From an uncultured Tropicimonas sp. (lineage in GTDB: Bacteria > Pseudomonadota > Alphaproteobacteria > Rhodobacterales > Rhodobacteraceae): DNA of 64,000 bases. The stretch spans positions 1 to 64,000 of the forward strand of contig CANLZY010000020.1 of NCBI GenBank assembly GCA_947495685.1. Reading direction: 5' to 3'. Under the pieces are notes generated by a model that saw only the letters and a list, made by a program, of their open reading frames with translations, ran no database searches and was not told the DNA's origin. This document shows, piece by piece, positions 8,734 to 18,595 of the stretch; the first letter of the stretch is position 1; every line of letters begins with the position of its first letter. Both the position numbers and the translations under genes were made by a program.

Positions 8734-9627
8734 ATGGAACGGGTGGAATTGACGGTCGGGCTGGAGCTGAGCCGGATTGTCTATGGCATGTGGCGGCTTG
8801 GCGATGACAAGGACACCTCGGCCAAGCGCGTTCAGGCCAAGATCGAAGCCTGCTTGGAACAGGGCATCACCAGCTTTGACCAGGCCGACATCTATGGTGG
8901 CTACACCGCCGAGGCGCTGCTCGGAGCAGCCCTGAAAAAGGCGCCCAAGCTGCGGGATCAGATGGAGATCATCACCAAGTGCGATATCATCGCCCCGATC
9001 GGCAGATATGCCGACAGGACAGTGAAATACTACGACACCAGCGCGGCCCATATCGTAAGCTCGATCGAGCGGTCGCTGCGCAAGCTTTCGATCGACCGGA
9101 TCGACCTGCTGCTCCTGCACCGCCCCGACCCCTTGATGGACCATTTCGAGACCGGGCGGGCGCTGGATGAGGCCGTGGCCTCGGGCAAGGTACGCGCGGT
9201 CGGTGTGTCGAATTTCAAGCCGCATGACTGGACGCTGCTGCAAAGTGCAATGCAGACCCGCCTCGCCACCAACCAGATCGAGATCTCGCTGCTCGTCAAC
9301 GACCCGATGACCAATGGTGAGCTGGCGTTTCTTCAGGAACTGGACGTGCCGCCGATGGCGTGGTCACCTCTGGCCGGCGGCGCGCTGCTGTCCTCGGGGC
9401 ACAGCCAGATGAATGCCGCGCTGAAGAAGGTTGGCAAGCGGGACGGTGTGGATTCCATGCTGGTGGCAATCGCCTGGCTGCTGGCCCACCCCGCCTGCAT
9501 CCTTCCGGTCATCGGCACCAACACGCTGGAACGGATCCGCATGATGTCGGACGCTTTCAAGGTGAACATGGATCGCCAGACATGGTACGAGCTTTACACT
9601 GCCGCCCTGGGACATGAGGTGCCCTGA
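8734..9627 (+). CDS. Aldo/keto reductase (YdhF-like)
   Basis: The 297-residue (beta/alpha)8 oxidoreductase shows the AKR tetrad: Asp49 and Tyr54 in FDQADIYGGY, Lys82 in IITKCDI and His129 in LLLLHRPD. VRAVGVSNF and the late VIGTNTLERI support NADP(H) binding. The first strand (VELTVGLELSRIVYGMWRL) resembles the YdhF/COG4989 subgroup. The start follows GGAGGG with 7-bp spacing. The natural carbonyl substrate cannot be read from the sequence. A flavin reductase gene follows 25 bp downstream, so the two may be co-transcribed. Confidence 0.87.
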   Translation: MERVELTVGLELSRIVYGMWRLGDDKDTSAKRVQAKIEACLEQGITSFDQADIYGGYTAEALLGAALKKAPKLRDQMEIITKCDIIAPIGRYADRTVKYYDTSAAHIVSSIERSLRKLSIDRIDLLLLHRPDPLMDHFETGRALDEAVASGKVRAVGVSNFKPHDWTLLQSAMQTRLATNQIEISLLVNDPMTNGELAFLQELDVPPMAWSPLAGGALLSSGHSQMNAALKKVGKRDGVDSMLVAIAWLLAHPACILPVIGTNTLERIRMMSDAFKVNMDRQTWYELYTAALGHEVP

Positions 9628-9652
9628 TGCGGTCGGACCGGAAAGGACGCCC

Positions 9653-10153
9653 ATGACTGCCGAGAGTTTCACGCCCGGCCCCAGCCGCGAACGCGCCCTG
9701 CGCACGGCGTTGGGCGCCTTTGCCACCGGGGTGACGGTCGTCACCTGTCGGGATACGAGCGCTGGCCCGCTGGGGTTCACCGCCAACAGCTTTGCCAGTG
9801 TATCCCTCGATCCGCCCCTGGTGCTGTGGTCGCCCTCTGTCGCCTCGCCCCGGCACGATGCCTTTGTCGCTGCGCAGGATTTTTCGATCCATGTCCTTGC
9901 GGCGGACCAGTTGCACCTGTCACAGCGTTTTGCCGAGCGGGCGGACGATTTCAACGGTCTGGACTGGCACGATAGCCCGAACGGCGTGCCCCTTCTGGAC
10001 GGCTGCCTGACCCGTCTGGACTGCCGTCATTTTGCGACCCACGGCGCGGGGGATCACACCATCGTGCTGGGGCTGGTCGAACAGGTCACCCATACACCGG
10101 GCGCGCCGCTGCTGTTTGCCTTGGGCGCCTATGGACGTTTCTCTGGCCTGTAG
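9653..10153 (+). CDS. Flavin reductase family protein
   Basis: This 166-residue protein matches the flavin-reductase-like FMN-binding split-barrel family: LGAFATGVTVVTC near residue 20, LGFTANSFASVSLDPPLVLW near residue 42, and a C-terminal ALGAYGRF. Members reduce free FMN/FAD with NAD(P)H to feed two-component monooxygenases, although some act independently. No monooxygenase component lies next to it. The start at 9653 is preceded by GGAAAGGA. It overlaps the leftward extension of the next reading frame, so the PaaX-like gene is given a later start. Confidence 0.85.
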   Translation: MTAESFTPGPSRERALRTALGAFATGVTVVTCRDTSAGPLGFTANSFASVSLDPPLVLWSPSVASPRHDAFVAAQDFSIHVLAADQLHLSQRFAERADDFNGLDWHDSPNGVPLLDGCLTRLDCRHFATHGAGDHTIVLGLVEQVTHTPGAPLLFALGAYGRFSGL

Positions 10154-10229
10154 CCCCCGTTCCGACCTGTCCCGGCGGTGTACCATTCCGCCCCTTGCAT
10201 CCCGCGAGCGGCCCGTCGATGGTCCGGAC

Positions 10230-11063
10230 ATGGCGCCACGACACCCCGATCCGATTGCCCCGATGATCCGGGCCCTCCATGCCGAGGGCCGACCGAGGGT
10301 ATGGTCGCTGATCGTTACGGTGCTGGGCGATGCGGCAGAACCCCATGGCGGCAATATCGCCTCGGCCCGGCTTGCCGCGCTGCTGGCGCGGATCGACATC
10401 GCCCCGGGTGCGATGCGCGCCGCATTGTCCCGCCTTGTAGGTGATGGATGGCTGGAGCGCAGCCGTCAGGGCCGCTCCAGTTCCTATCGCCTTGGACGCG
10501 ACCGAGGACAGGCATTCCACAACGCCAGTCGTCGGATCTATGCCCCGCCAGTCACCACCGCGCCCGACGCCTGGGTTCTGGGCGTTGGCGAGGAGGCAAC
10601 GACGGATGGCGGCGTACGGATCGCTCCGGGCGTGGTATTGTGGCCTGCCGGGTTGGCACCCGCCCCGTCGGCCGGACTGCGCATCACCGGCAGGATCGAC
10701 TTGCAGGATCCGCTGCCCCTGCCGCGTGATCATCGCGATGCGCTGGACCGGATGCGGGGCGACCTCTCGTCAGTGGCCGATGATATCGACCGGCTGCAAC
10801 CTCTCGATGCGATGGCCGCCCGGATGTTGCTGGTGCATCGCTGGCGCCGGCTTGTCCTGCGCTATCCCGACCTTCCGGTGCCGCTCGACCCGAGTGGCGC
10901 GACGAACCTGCGCCACGACATGGCCCGGGCCTATGGGCGGCTCTTGCCCGCTTCTGAGGCCTGGTTGGAGCAACCTGGCGAGGGGTTCGACCCAATGCCG
11001 GTGGCGAACTTCGCGCCGAATGCCCGCTTTTCGGGCACCCGACCGGGGAGCGGCCCCGGATGA
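10230..11063 (+). CDS. PaaX-family transcriptional repressor
   Basis: The 277-residue protein has an N-terminal winged helix characteristic of PaaX (SLIVTVLGDAAEPHGG, then APGAMRAALSRLVGDGWLER, then GRSSSYRLG). A PaaX-like C-terminal domain contains LLVHRWRRLVLRYPDLP. PaaX represses phenylacetate catabolism by sensing phenylacetyl-CoA, but no paa genes are in the window, so the regulon here is unknown. The start at 10230 is chosen on family length and because it lies after the flavin reductase stop; an ATG at 10131 is possible but would overlap the upstream gene. Confidence 0.8.
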   Translation: MAPRHPDPIAPMIRALHAEGRPRVWSLIVTVLGDAAEPHGGNIASARLAALLARIDIAPGAMRAALSRLVGDGWLERSRQGRSSSYRLGRDRGQAFHNASRRIYAPPVTTAPDAWVLGVGEEATTDGGVRIAPGVVLWPAGLAPAPSAGLRITGRIDLQDPLPLPRDHRDALDRMRGDLSSVADDIDRLQPLDAMAARMLLVHRWRRLVLRYPDLPVPLDPSGATNLRHDMARAYGRLLPASEAWLEQPGEGFDPMPVANFAPNARFSGTRPGSGPG

Positions 11064-11209
11064 TACCATTTGGCAACCGCGCCTGACCGTTCCAACACCG
11101 ATGAATATCGAGGGGTTGCGCGCTGACGGAGGCTCGGGAATAAGGCCCGAGAAAACGTGGGCCGCCCCTCCCCTCCTCCCATCCAGCGGCCACAGCACGA
11201 GGACGATGC

Positions 11210-13603
11210 ATGACTCCCTCCGAAATGAAAGACGCCATCCTGCACCACCTGGTGTACACGCTCGGCAAGGACGCCGCCCACGCCAAGATTTATGACTGGC
11301 GCATGGCGCTGTCCTTTGCGGTGCGTGACCAGATCGTGGACCGCTGGTTCGCTGCCACACGCCAGACCTACGGCAACAAGATGAAGCGGGTCTATTACCT
11401 GTCGATGGAATTCCTGATCGGCCGGTTGCTGAAAGATGCGATCATCAACATGCGGCTGGAAGAGGCCGCCATTGACGCGCTGGACTCGCTGAAGGTCGAT
11501 TACCTCGAAATCCTCGGCGACGAGCCTGACGCGGCGCTCGGCAACGGTGGCCTCGGTCGCCTGGCCGCGTGCTTCCTGGAATCCATGGCAACCATCGGCT
11601 GCCCGGCCATGGGCTACGGCATCCGCTATGAACACGGCCTGTTCCGCCAGCGGTTCGAGGACGACCGGCAGATGGAAGAGCCCGAGGATTGGTTGAGCCA
11701 GCGTCACGCGTGGGAATTCGAACGCCCCGAGGTCGCGATCGATATCGGCTTTGGCGGCCATGTGCAGGAAATCGGCACGCGGGCAAACTGGTACCCGGGC
11801 GAGATGCTGATCGCCATGGCACACGACACCCCGGTGATCGGCTGGAACGGTCGTTGGGGCAACACCCTGCGCCTGTGGGAAGCCCGCCCGATGCATGGCT
11901 TCGACCTGGCCCGGTTCAACCGTGGCGACTATGCCGCCGCCGCCGAACCCGAGGCACTGGCCCGGACGCTGAGCCGGGTGCTGTACCCGGATGACACGAC
12001 CGAGCAAGGCAAGGAACTGCGGCTGAAGCAGGAGTTCTTCTTCACATCTGCCTCGCTGCGCGACATCCTGCGCCGCTTTGAAAGCGAGTACGACGACCTG
12101 CGCCTGCTGCCGAAAAAGGCCGCGATCCAGATGAACGACACGCACCCGGCCATCGCCGGGCCGGAACTGGTGCGCCTGCTGCATGACGAACGCAACATCG
12201 ACTTCGAAGAGGCCGTCGGGATCGCGCGCAACACGCTGTCCTACACCAACCACACGCTGCTGCCCGAGGCGCTGGAGCGCTGGTCCGAAGGGCTGATGGG
12301 CCGGCTGCTGCCGCGCCATCTGCAACTGATCGGTCGCATCGACGAATTGCACAAGCGCGAGACCGGCACCCACAAGGTCACCGCGCTGGAGGATGGTCAC
12401 GTCAAGATGGGCGAGCTGTCCTTCATCATGGCCCACAAGGTGAACGGCGTTTCGGCGCTGCACACCAACCTGATGAAGACCACCGTCTTCAAGGATCTTC
12501 ACGAACTTCACCCCAACCGCATCGTCAACGAGACCAATGGCGTAACGCCGCGCCGCTGGCTGCTGTCGTGCAACCCGCGGCTGGCCGGCCTGATCACCGA
12601 GGCGATCGGCGAGGGCTGGGTCGACGACCTGGAGCAGTTGCGCGAGCTGGAGCCGTTCATCGCGGACCCGGCGTTCCTTGATCGGTTCACCGCCGCCAAG
12701 CGGGACAACAAGGCCGAGCTGGCCAATTGGGTTGCCGATTCGCTGGAAGTCGGAATCGACCCCGACGCGATCTTCGACGTGCAGATCAAGCGCATCCACG
12801 AATACAAGCGCCAGCACCTGAACATCCTGGAGACCATCGCCCACTGGCTGGAAATCCGGGACAATCCGAACGGGGGCTGGGTGCCCCGCGTCAAGATCTT
12901 CGCCGGCAAGGCCGCACCGGGCTATGCCTTTGCCAAGGACATCATCCGTCTGGCCAACAACGTCGCACGGGTGCTGAACAGCGACCCGCTGACCAGCCGC
13001 TATCTGAAGGTGATCTACCCGCCCAACTACAACGTTTCGTTGGCCGAACGCCTGATTCCGGCCTCGGACCTGTCCGAGCAGATATCGACTGCGGGCAAGG
13101 AAGCCTCCGGCACCGGCAACATGAAGTTCGCCCTGAACGGCGCGTTGACCGTCGGCACCCTGGATGGCGCCAACGTGGAGATCCGCGAAAAGGTCGGCGC
13201 CGAGAACTTCTTCCTGTTCGGGATGACGGCCGACGAGGTCATGGCCCGTCGTCAGGTTGGCGGCCACGCCGGGCGCGCGATCGCCGCGGACCCGCGCCTG
13301 AACCGTGCAATCGAAACCATCCGCGCCGGACGGTTCAGCCCGGACGAGCCCGGACGCTATCACGGCATCACGGACAACCTGATCCACCACGACTACTTCC
13401 TGGTGTGTTCGGACTTCAGCGATTACTGGCGCGCTCAGCGTGAGGTCGACACGGCTTATGGCGATCAGGCGAAGTGGGCCCACATGGCGGCTCTGAACAC
13501 GGCGCGGTCTGGTTGGTTCAGTTCGGACCGGACGATCCGGGGTTACATGGCCGAGGTCTGGAAGGCAGAGGCAGCCACGACAGGCGACGACGCCGCAGGA
13601 TGA
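11210..13603 (+). CDS. glgP: Glycogen phosphorylase
   Basis: The 797-residue protein is full length for the GT35 family. It releases glucose-1-phosphate from the non-reducing ends of glycogen with inorganic phosphate. Recognisable stretches include YYLSMEFLIGR, LGNGGLGRLAACF, NDTHPAIA, and the PLP site GKEASGTGNMKF with the Schiff-base lysine near residue 639. The start is preceded by ACGAGGACG. It opens the seven-gene glg operon, with 44 bp to glgB. Degradation and synthesis genes sharing one transcript suggests that flux is set mainly at enzyme level. Confidence 0.96.
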   Translation: MTPSEMKDAILHHLVYTLGKDAAHAKIYDWRMALSFAVRDQIVDRWFAATRQTYGNKMKRVYYLSMEFLIGRLLKDAIINMRLEEAAIDALDSLKVDYLEILGDEPDAALGNGGLGRLAACFLESMATIGCPAMGYGIRYEHGLFRQRFEDDRQMEEPEDWLSQRHAWEFERPEVAIDIGFGGHVQEIGTRANWYPGEMLIAMAHDTPVIGWNGRWGNTLRLWEARPMHGFDLARFNRGDYAAAAEPEALARTLSRVLYPDDTTEQGKELRLKQEFFFTSASLRDILRRFESEYDDLRLLPKKAAIQMNDTHPAIAGPELVRLLHDERNIDFEEAVGIARNTLSYTNHTLLPEALERWSEGLMGRLLPRHLQLIGRIDELHKRETGTHKVTALEDGHVKMGELSFIMAHKVNGVSALHTNLMKTTVFKDLHELHPNRIVNETNGVTPRRWLLSCNPRLAGLITEAIGEGWVDDLEQLRELEPFIADPAFLDRFTAAKRDNKAELANWVADSLEVGIDPDAIFDVQIKRIHEYKRQHLNILETIAHWLEIRDNPNGGWVPRVKIFAGKAAPGYAFAKDIIRLANNVARVLNSDPLTSRYLKVIYPPNYNVSLAERLIPASDLSEQISTAGKEASGTGNMKFALNGALTVGTLDGANVEIREKVGAENFFLFGMTADEVMARRQVGGHAGRAIAADPRLNRAIETIRAGRFSPDEPGRYHGITDNLIHHDYFLVCSDFSDYWRAQREVDTAYGDQAKWAHMAALNTARSGWFSSDRTIRGYMAEVWKAEAATTGDDAAG

Positions 13604-13647
13604 AGGAGGACGCTTGCGTTGGCGGATCAATGGAGTAGCTTGAAACA

Positions 13648-15861
13648 ATGACCGACACCCCCGCCAAGTACCCGCAATTGCCGCCGTCCTACGAGACGGC
13701 ACAGAAGATCGCCTCAGGCGTATTGGCCGATCCTTTCGCCGTGCTCGGCCCGCATGAAGCGGACGGGCAGGTATGGGTCACGGCCTTTGATCCGGGCGCC
13801 ATGTCCATGGCTGCGGTCATGGACGGCGACGAACACCCCCTTGCGGCCGTCGATGGTGGTATCGGGGTCTTTTGCGGGCCTGTTCCGGCCCGCAAACCTT
13901 ACCGGTTGCGCGGCCGGAACGCTGCCGGCGAAACCTGGGAGAACGAAGACCCCTACCGTTTCGGCCAGGTGATCGGCGAGATGGACGAATACCTTCTGGC
14001 CGAAGGGACCCACCAGCGTGTCTGGCAGGTTCTCGGGGCTCATGTAATGCAGCACGAGGGTGTGCCCGGCACCCATTTCGCGGTCTGGGCCCCCAATGCG
14101 CATCGCGTATCGGTTGTCTGCGACTACAATTCCTGGGATGGGCGCCGCAACCCGATGCGGCTGCGTGGGTCCACCGGCGTGTGGGAGATTTTCCTGCCCG
14201 GACTGGCGGAGGGTGCCCCTTACAAGTACGAGATCATCGGCGCTCAGGGGCAGTTGATGGCTCAGAAGGCCGACCCGGTTGGCTTTGGCTCACAACATCC
14301 CCCCGAAACCGCGAGCGTGGTCCGCGACATCACGGGCTACGGCTGGGACGATGGCAAGTGGATGAAACATCGCGCCGTGGAAAACGCCCACGATGCGCCG
14401 ATCTCGATCTACGAGGTCCATCTGGGATCGTGGAAGCGAAAGGTGGACGAAGGCAACCGACCGCTCAGCTACAAGGAAGCCGCTGTCGAGCTGGTGCAAT
14501 ACGTTTCGGACATGGGCTTTACCCATATCGAATTCCTGCCGCTCAGCGAATTTCCTTTCGACGGGTCCTGGGGCTATCAGCCTGTCGGCCTGTTCGCACC
14601 CACGGTGCGCCACGGGCCGCCGCATGAATTCCGCGATCTGATTGACGCCGCCCACCAGGCCAGGATCGGAGTGATCCTCGACTGGGTGCCGGGTCACTTC
14701 CCGACCGATGTACATGGGCTGTCACAATTCGACGGCACCGCCCTGTATGAACACGCAGACCCGCGTGAAGGATTTCACCAGGACTGGAACACCGCGATCT
14801 ACAACTACGGTCGGATCGAGGTGGCCAATTTCCTGATATCCAACGCCCTGTATTGGCTTGAGGAATACCATGTCGATGGCCTGAGGGTCGATGCCGTGGC
14901 GTCGATGCTCTATCGCGATTACAGCCGCAAGGATGGCGAGTGGATTCCCAACAAGGACGGCGGCCGCGAGAATTACGAAGCCATCGCCATGCTGCAGCGC
15001 ACCAACGAGATCTGCTATGGCGAGGTTCCCGGCATCATGACGGCAGCCGAGGAAAGCACGTCCTTTCCCGGTGTGTCCAAACCCGTTGACGCGGGCGGGC
15101 TCGGCTTTGGCTTCAAGTGGAACATGGGTTGGATGAACGACACGCTCGATTATATCGAGCGCGATCCGATCCACCGGCGGCATCATCACCACCAGATGAC
15201 CTTTGGCATCCACTATGCCTTCAGCGAAAACTTCATCCTGCCGATCAGCCACGACGAGGTGGTGCACGGCAAGGGCTCGATGATCAACAAGATGCCGGGA
15301 CTGGAGGGCGAGAAATTCGCCAACCTGCGTGCCTATTACGGCTTCATGTGGGGCCACCCGGGCAAGAAGCTGCTGTTCATGGGCTGCGAGATCGCGCAGT
15401 GGGCCGAGTGGAACAACAACGCCCAGATCGACTGGGCGGCCACCGAATACAAGACCCACGAGGGCGTCCAGCGACTGGTGCGGGACCTGAACACGCTTTA
15501 TCGCGGCACGCCGTCGCTCTACGTCAAGGATTGCGAGCCGGGGGGATTCGAGTGGCTGGAATCCAACGACATGGACAACTCGGTCTATGCCTGGCTTCGT
15601 CGCGGCGGACCCGATGATCCAGAAGCCGTCGTGATCTGCAACTTCACCCCGATCGAACGGTCCGGTTATCGGGTGGGTTTGCCCCACGCGGGCAAATGGC
15701 GTGAAGCGCTGAACACCGATGCCGAGATCTATGGCGGCGAAGGTCGCGGAAACCTGGGAGAGATCACGGCCGAAAACACGGCCTGGCACGGACAGGACGC
15801 CTCCGCCAGCATGACTCTGCCGCCGCTCTCGACAATCATTCTGGTTCGCGACGAGAGCTGA
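13648..15861 (+). CDS. glgB: 1,4-alpha-glucan branching enzyme
   Basis: This 737-residue GH13 enzyme cleaves alpha-1,4 chains and re-attaches them as alpha-1,6 branches. The N-terminal part holds the two beta-sandwich modules of type 1 GlgB (LGPHEADG, then GVPGTHFAVWAPNA in CBM48). The catalytic barrel shows the nucleophile Asp415 in GLRVDAVASMLYRDYSR, the acid/base Glu in AAEEST and the transition-state Asp in ISHDEVVHGK. The start lies 44 bp after glgP. A 32-bp gap with a strong GAGAGGAGG ribosome-binding site leads to glgC. Confidence 0.96.
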   Translation: MTDTPAKYPQLPPSYETAQKIASGVLADPFAVLGPHEADGQVWVTAFDPGAMSMAAVMDGDEHPLAAVDGGIGVFCGPVPARKPYRLRGRNAAGETWENEDPYRFGQVIGEMDEYLLAEGTHQRVWQVLGAHVMQHEGVPGTHFAVWAPNAHRVSVVCDYNSWDGRRNPMRLRGSTGVWEIFLPGLAEGAPYKYEIIGAQGQLMAQKADPVGFGSQHPPETASVVRDITGYGWDDGKWMKHRAVENAHDAPISIYEVHLGSWKRKVDEGNRPLSYKEAAVELVQYVSDMGFTHIEFLPLSEFPFDGSWGYQPVGLFAPTVRHGPPHEFRDLIDAAHQARIGVILDWVPGHFPTDVHGLSQFDGTALYEHADPREGFHQDWNTAIYNYGRIEVANFLISNALYWLEEYHVDGLRVDAVASMLYRDYSRKDGEWIPNKDGGRENYEAIAMLQRTNEICYGEVPGIMTAAEESTSFPGVSKPVDAGGLGFGFKWNMGWMNDTLDYIERDPIHRRHHHHQMTFGIHYAFSENFILPISHDEVVHGKGSMINKMPGLEGEKFANLRAYYGFMWGHPGKKLLFMGCEIAQWAEWNNNAQIDWAATEYKTHEGVQRLVRDLNTLYRGTPSLYVKDCEPGGFEWLESNDMDNSVYAWLRRGGPDDPEAVVICNFTPIERSGYRVGLPHAGKWREALNTDAEIYGGEGRGNLGEITAENTAWHGQDASASMTLPPLSTIILVRDES

Positions 15862-15893
15862 CAACGACACACTGAGAGGAGGAAACCACCCCC

Positions 15894-17162
15894 ATGCCGA
15901 ATTCTCATACGAGACTTTCTTCGAGGGCGGTTGCCTTCGTTCTCGCCGGGGGCCGAGGCAGTCGGCTCAAGGAACTGACCGACACCCGGGCAAAACCGGC
16001 AGTGTATTTTGGCGGCAAGGTTCGGATCATCGACTTCGCGCTGTCCAACGCGCTGAACTCCGGCATCCGGAAAATGGCCATCGCGACGCAGTACAAGGCG
16101 CATTCGCTGATCCGGCACTGCCAGCGCGGCTGGAACTTCTTCCGCTCCGAGCGGAACGAATTCCTTGATATCCTACCCGCGTCACAGCGGATGGGGGGCG
16201 AAAACTGGTACATGGGCACCGCAGACGCCGTGACCCAGAACATCGACATCATCGACAGCTACGGCATCGACTACATCGTCGTCCTGGCCGGGGACCACAT
16301 CTACAAGATGGACTACGAGATGATGCTGCAGCAGCACGTCGACTCGGGGGCCGACGTGACCATTGGCTGTCTGACGGTCCCGCGCGAGGAAGCCAGTGCC
16401 TTTGGCGTCATGGACGTGGATGCGTCCAGCCAGATCGTCGGTTTCATGGAAAAACCCGCCGATCCGCCGGGCACACCCGATGACCCGAACGTGACGCTGG
16501 CGTCTATGGGGATCTATGTATTCACGTGGAAATTCCTGCGCGAAGTCCTGCTGAGGGATTCCGAGGACCCAAACTCCAGCCACGATTTCGGCAACGACAT
16601 CATTCCGTACCTCGTCAAGAACGGCAAGGCCGTCGCCCATCGGTTCACCGACAGTTGCGTGAAGTCGACCCCGGAGGCCCCCGCCTACTGGCGCGATGTG
16701 GGCACAGTGGATGCCTTCTGGAAGGCCAATATCGACCTGACGGACTTCACCCCAGAACTGGACCTGTGGGACAACGACTGGCCGATCTGGACCCATTCGG
16801 AATCGGTGCCGCCGGCGAAATTCATCCACGACGAGGAATCGCGTCGCGGTATGGCCATTTCCTCCATGATCTCGGGAGGATGCATCATCTCGGGCACCGA
16901 GGTCAGGAATTCGCTGATGTTCACGATGGTGAACACGAAATCCTACGCGGTACTGGACCATGCCGTCATCCTGCCGTACGTGACCGTCGAGCGGTCGGCG
17001 CGGCTGAGGAATGTCGTGATCGATCGGGGAGTCATCATCCCGAAAGGACTTGTCGTCGGGGAGGATCTCGAGGAGGACGCCAAGTGGTTCCGGGTTTCCG
17101 AAAAGGGGATCACGCTGATCACCCAGGATATGCTCGATAGAAGGGAAGCCGCGCTCTCATGA
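15894..17162 (+). CDS. glgC: Glucose-1-phosphate adenylyltransferase (ADP-glucose pyrophosphorylase)
   Basis: The 422-residue protein makes ADP-glucose, the donor for glycogen synthase, and is normally the control point of the pathway. Visible motifs are the nucleotide-binding [14 protein letters not shown], the effector/phosphate-binding [16 protein letters not shown], the catalytic region [13 protein letters not shown], the glucose-1-phosphate site (GFMEKP) and a C-terminal left-handed beta-helix with hexapeptide-like repeats. The start follows GAGGAGGAAA. Its last bases overlap the glgA start by 4 bp (ATGA), which indicates translational coupling. Confidence 0.97.
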   Translation: MPNSHTRLSSRAVAFVLAGGRGSRLKELTDTRAKPAVYFGGKVRIIDFALSNALNSGIRKMAIATQYKAHSLIRHCQRGWNFFRSERNEFLDILPASQRMGGENWYMGTADAVTQNIDIIDSYGIDYIVVLAGDHIYKMDYEMMLQQHVDSGADVTIGCLTVPREEASAFGVMDVDASSQIVGFMEKPADPPGTPDDPNVTLASMGIYVFTWKFLREVLLRDSEDPNSSHDFGNDIIPYLVKNGKAVAHRFTDSCVKSTPEAPAYWRDVGTVDAFWKANIDLTDFTPELDLWDNDWPIWTHSESVPPAKFIHDEESRRGMAISSMISGGCIISGTEVRNSLMFTMVNTKSYAVLDHAVILPYVTVERSARLRNVVIDRGVIIPKGLVVGEDLEEDAKWFRVSEKGITLITQDMLDRREAALS

Positions 17163-18595
17163 AAGTCCTCTCCGTTGCCTCGGAAGTTGCCCCACTGATC
17201 AAGACCGGTGGGTTGGCCGATGTTGCCGGTGCGTTGCCGGCCGCACTCAAGGCACAGGGTGTCGATATGCGCACCCTGATGCCCGGCTACCCGAAAGTGC
17301 TCGAAGCACTAGGCGACGGGCGGCAAATTCTGACCGACGGAGACCTTTACGGCGGCCCGGCCCAGATCCTGTACGGCAAGGCAGCCGGACTGGACATGTA
17401 CGTGCTGGACGCCGCCCACCTGTTCTATCGCGACGGTGGACCCTATGCGGCTCCCGACGGGTTCGACTGGTGGGACAATGCCGAACGGTTTGCCGCGCTG
17501 TGCTGGATGGCTGCCCGGTTGTGTGCCGAAGGGCATCTGCACGGCTGGCAACCGGACGTTCTGCATGCACACGACTGGCAAGGCGGTCTGGCCCCTGTCT
17601 ACTTGCAGCGCATGGGCGTCTCTCACAAGGTCGGCAGCGTGATGACGATCCACAACATCGCCTTCACCGGCTCCGCCGGCAGCGACATGCTGGGCCGCCT
17701 GCGCCTGCCAGCGGAGGGCTACAATTCCGGCGGCTTCGAGTTCTACGGCCGGATCTCGGCGTTGAAGGCCGGTATTTCCTATGCCGACAGGGTCAATACC
17801 GTCAGCCCGACCTATGCCGAAGAACTGAAGACGCCAGAGTTCGGCATGGGCTTTGACGGGACATTGAAATTCCGCGGCAGCGCGTTTTCCGGCATCCTGA
17901 ACGGCATCGATACAGAGGTCTGGAACCCCGTCACGGACCCGAAGGTCATTCCCTACAAGGCACTGCGCGGCAAGGCCAAGGCCCGCGCCGCGTTGACCGA
18001 AGAGCTGGGCCTTGATCCTGATCGCGGTCCTTTGGGCGTGGTCGTGTCGCGCCTGACCGAGCAAAAGGGGTTGGACCTGCTGCTGCATGCCCTGCCCCGT
18101 TTGCTGGAACGCGGCGGCCAACTGGCGCTTCTGGGTTCAGGCGATGCCTGGCTCGAAGAACAGTTTCTCGCCGCCGCTCAAGCCAATCCCGGTCAAGTGG
18201 CCGTGCGTATCGGCTATGACGAACCACTGTCGCACCGGCTCATCGCCGGTGGTGACGCCATTCTCGTGCCCTCGCGGTTTGAACCCTGCGGCCTGACACA
18301 GCTATATGGCCTGCGCTATGGCACCGTTCCGGTTGTCGCCAACACCGGCGGGCTCGCCGACACGGTGATCCCCCTGACATTTGCCACCCGTACCGCCGGT
18401 GTTGCCACCGGCATCCAGTTCCAGCCCGGCAGCGGTGACGCGTGCGTCGCGGCGATGGACACGTTGTGTGATCTTTGGGCACAGCCCAAGGCGTTCCAGC
18501 AAGTACAGCGCAACGGAATGAAACATCCGGTCGGCTGGGACACATCGGCAGCCGAGTATGCTGCCCTGTTTGCTGAGGCATCAAAACACCCGTGA
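17159..18595 (+). CDS. glgA: Glycogen synthase (ADP-glucose:glucan glucosyltransferase)
   Basis: The 478-residue GT5 enzyme extends alpha-1,4-glucan from ADP-glucose. It has the N-terminal ADP-binding KTGGLADV motif, HAHDWQ, the second-domain [11 protein letters not shown], and the C-terminal acceptor/donor segment [12 protein letters not shown] followed by NTGGLADTV. Length and motif order are those of bacterial GlgA. It overlaps glgC by 4 bp upstream and glgX by 4 bp downstream (GTGA). Confidence 0.97.
   Translation: MKVLSVASEVAPLIKTGGLADVAGALPAALKAQGVDMRTLMPGYPKVLEALGDGRQILTDGDLYGGPAQILYGKAAGLDMYVLDAAHLFYRDGGPYAAPDGFDWWDNAERFAALCWMAARLCAEGHLHGWQPDVLHAHDWQGGLAPVYLQRMGVSHKVGSVMTIHNIAFTGSAGSDMLGRLRLPAEGYNSGGFEFYGRISALKAGISYADRVNTVSPTYAEELKTPEFGMGFDGTLKFRGSAFSGILNGIDTEVWNPVTDPKVIPYKALRGKAKARAALTEELGLDPDRGPLGVVVSRLTEQKGLDLLLHALPRLLERGGQLALLGSGDAWLEEQFLAAAQANPGQVAVRIGYDEPLSHRLIAGGDAILVPSRFEPCGLTQLYGLRYGTVPVVANTGGLADTVIPLTFATRTAGVATGIQFQPGSGDACVAAMDTLCDLWAQPKAFQQVQRNGMKHPVGWDTSAAEYAALFAEASKHP

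Noticed and set aside
11120-11165. CTCGGG/CCCGAG stem before glgP as a terminator of the paaX-like gene
   Set aside because: Only six base pairs, with no T tract on either strand.
10931-13702. 923-codon minus-strand frame over glgP, and similar long frames at 18316-20982 and 61086-63656
   Set aside because: All are antisense shadows of real genes or of degenerate sequence, without domain-like content or ribosome-binding sites.
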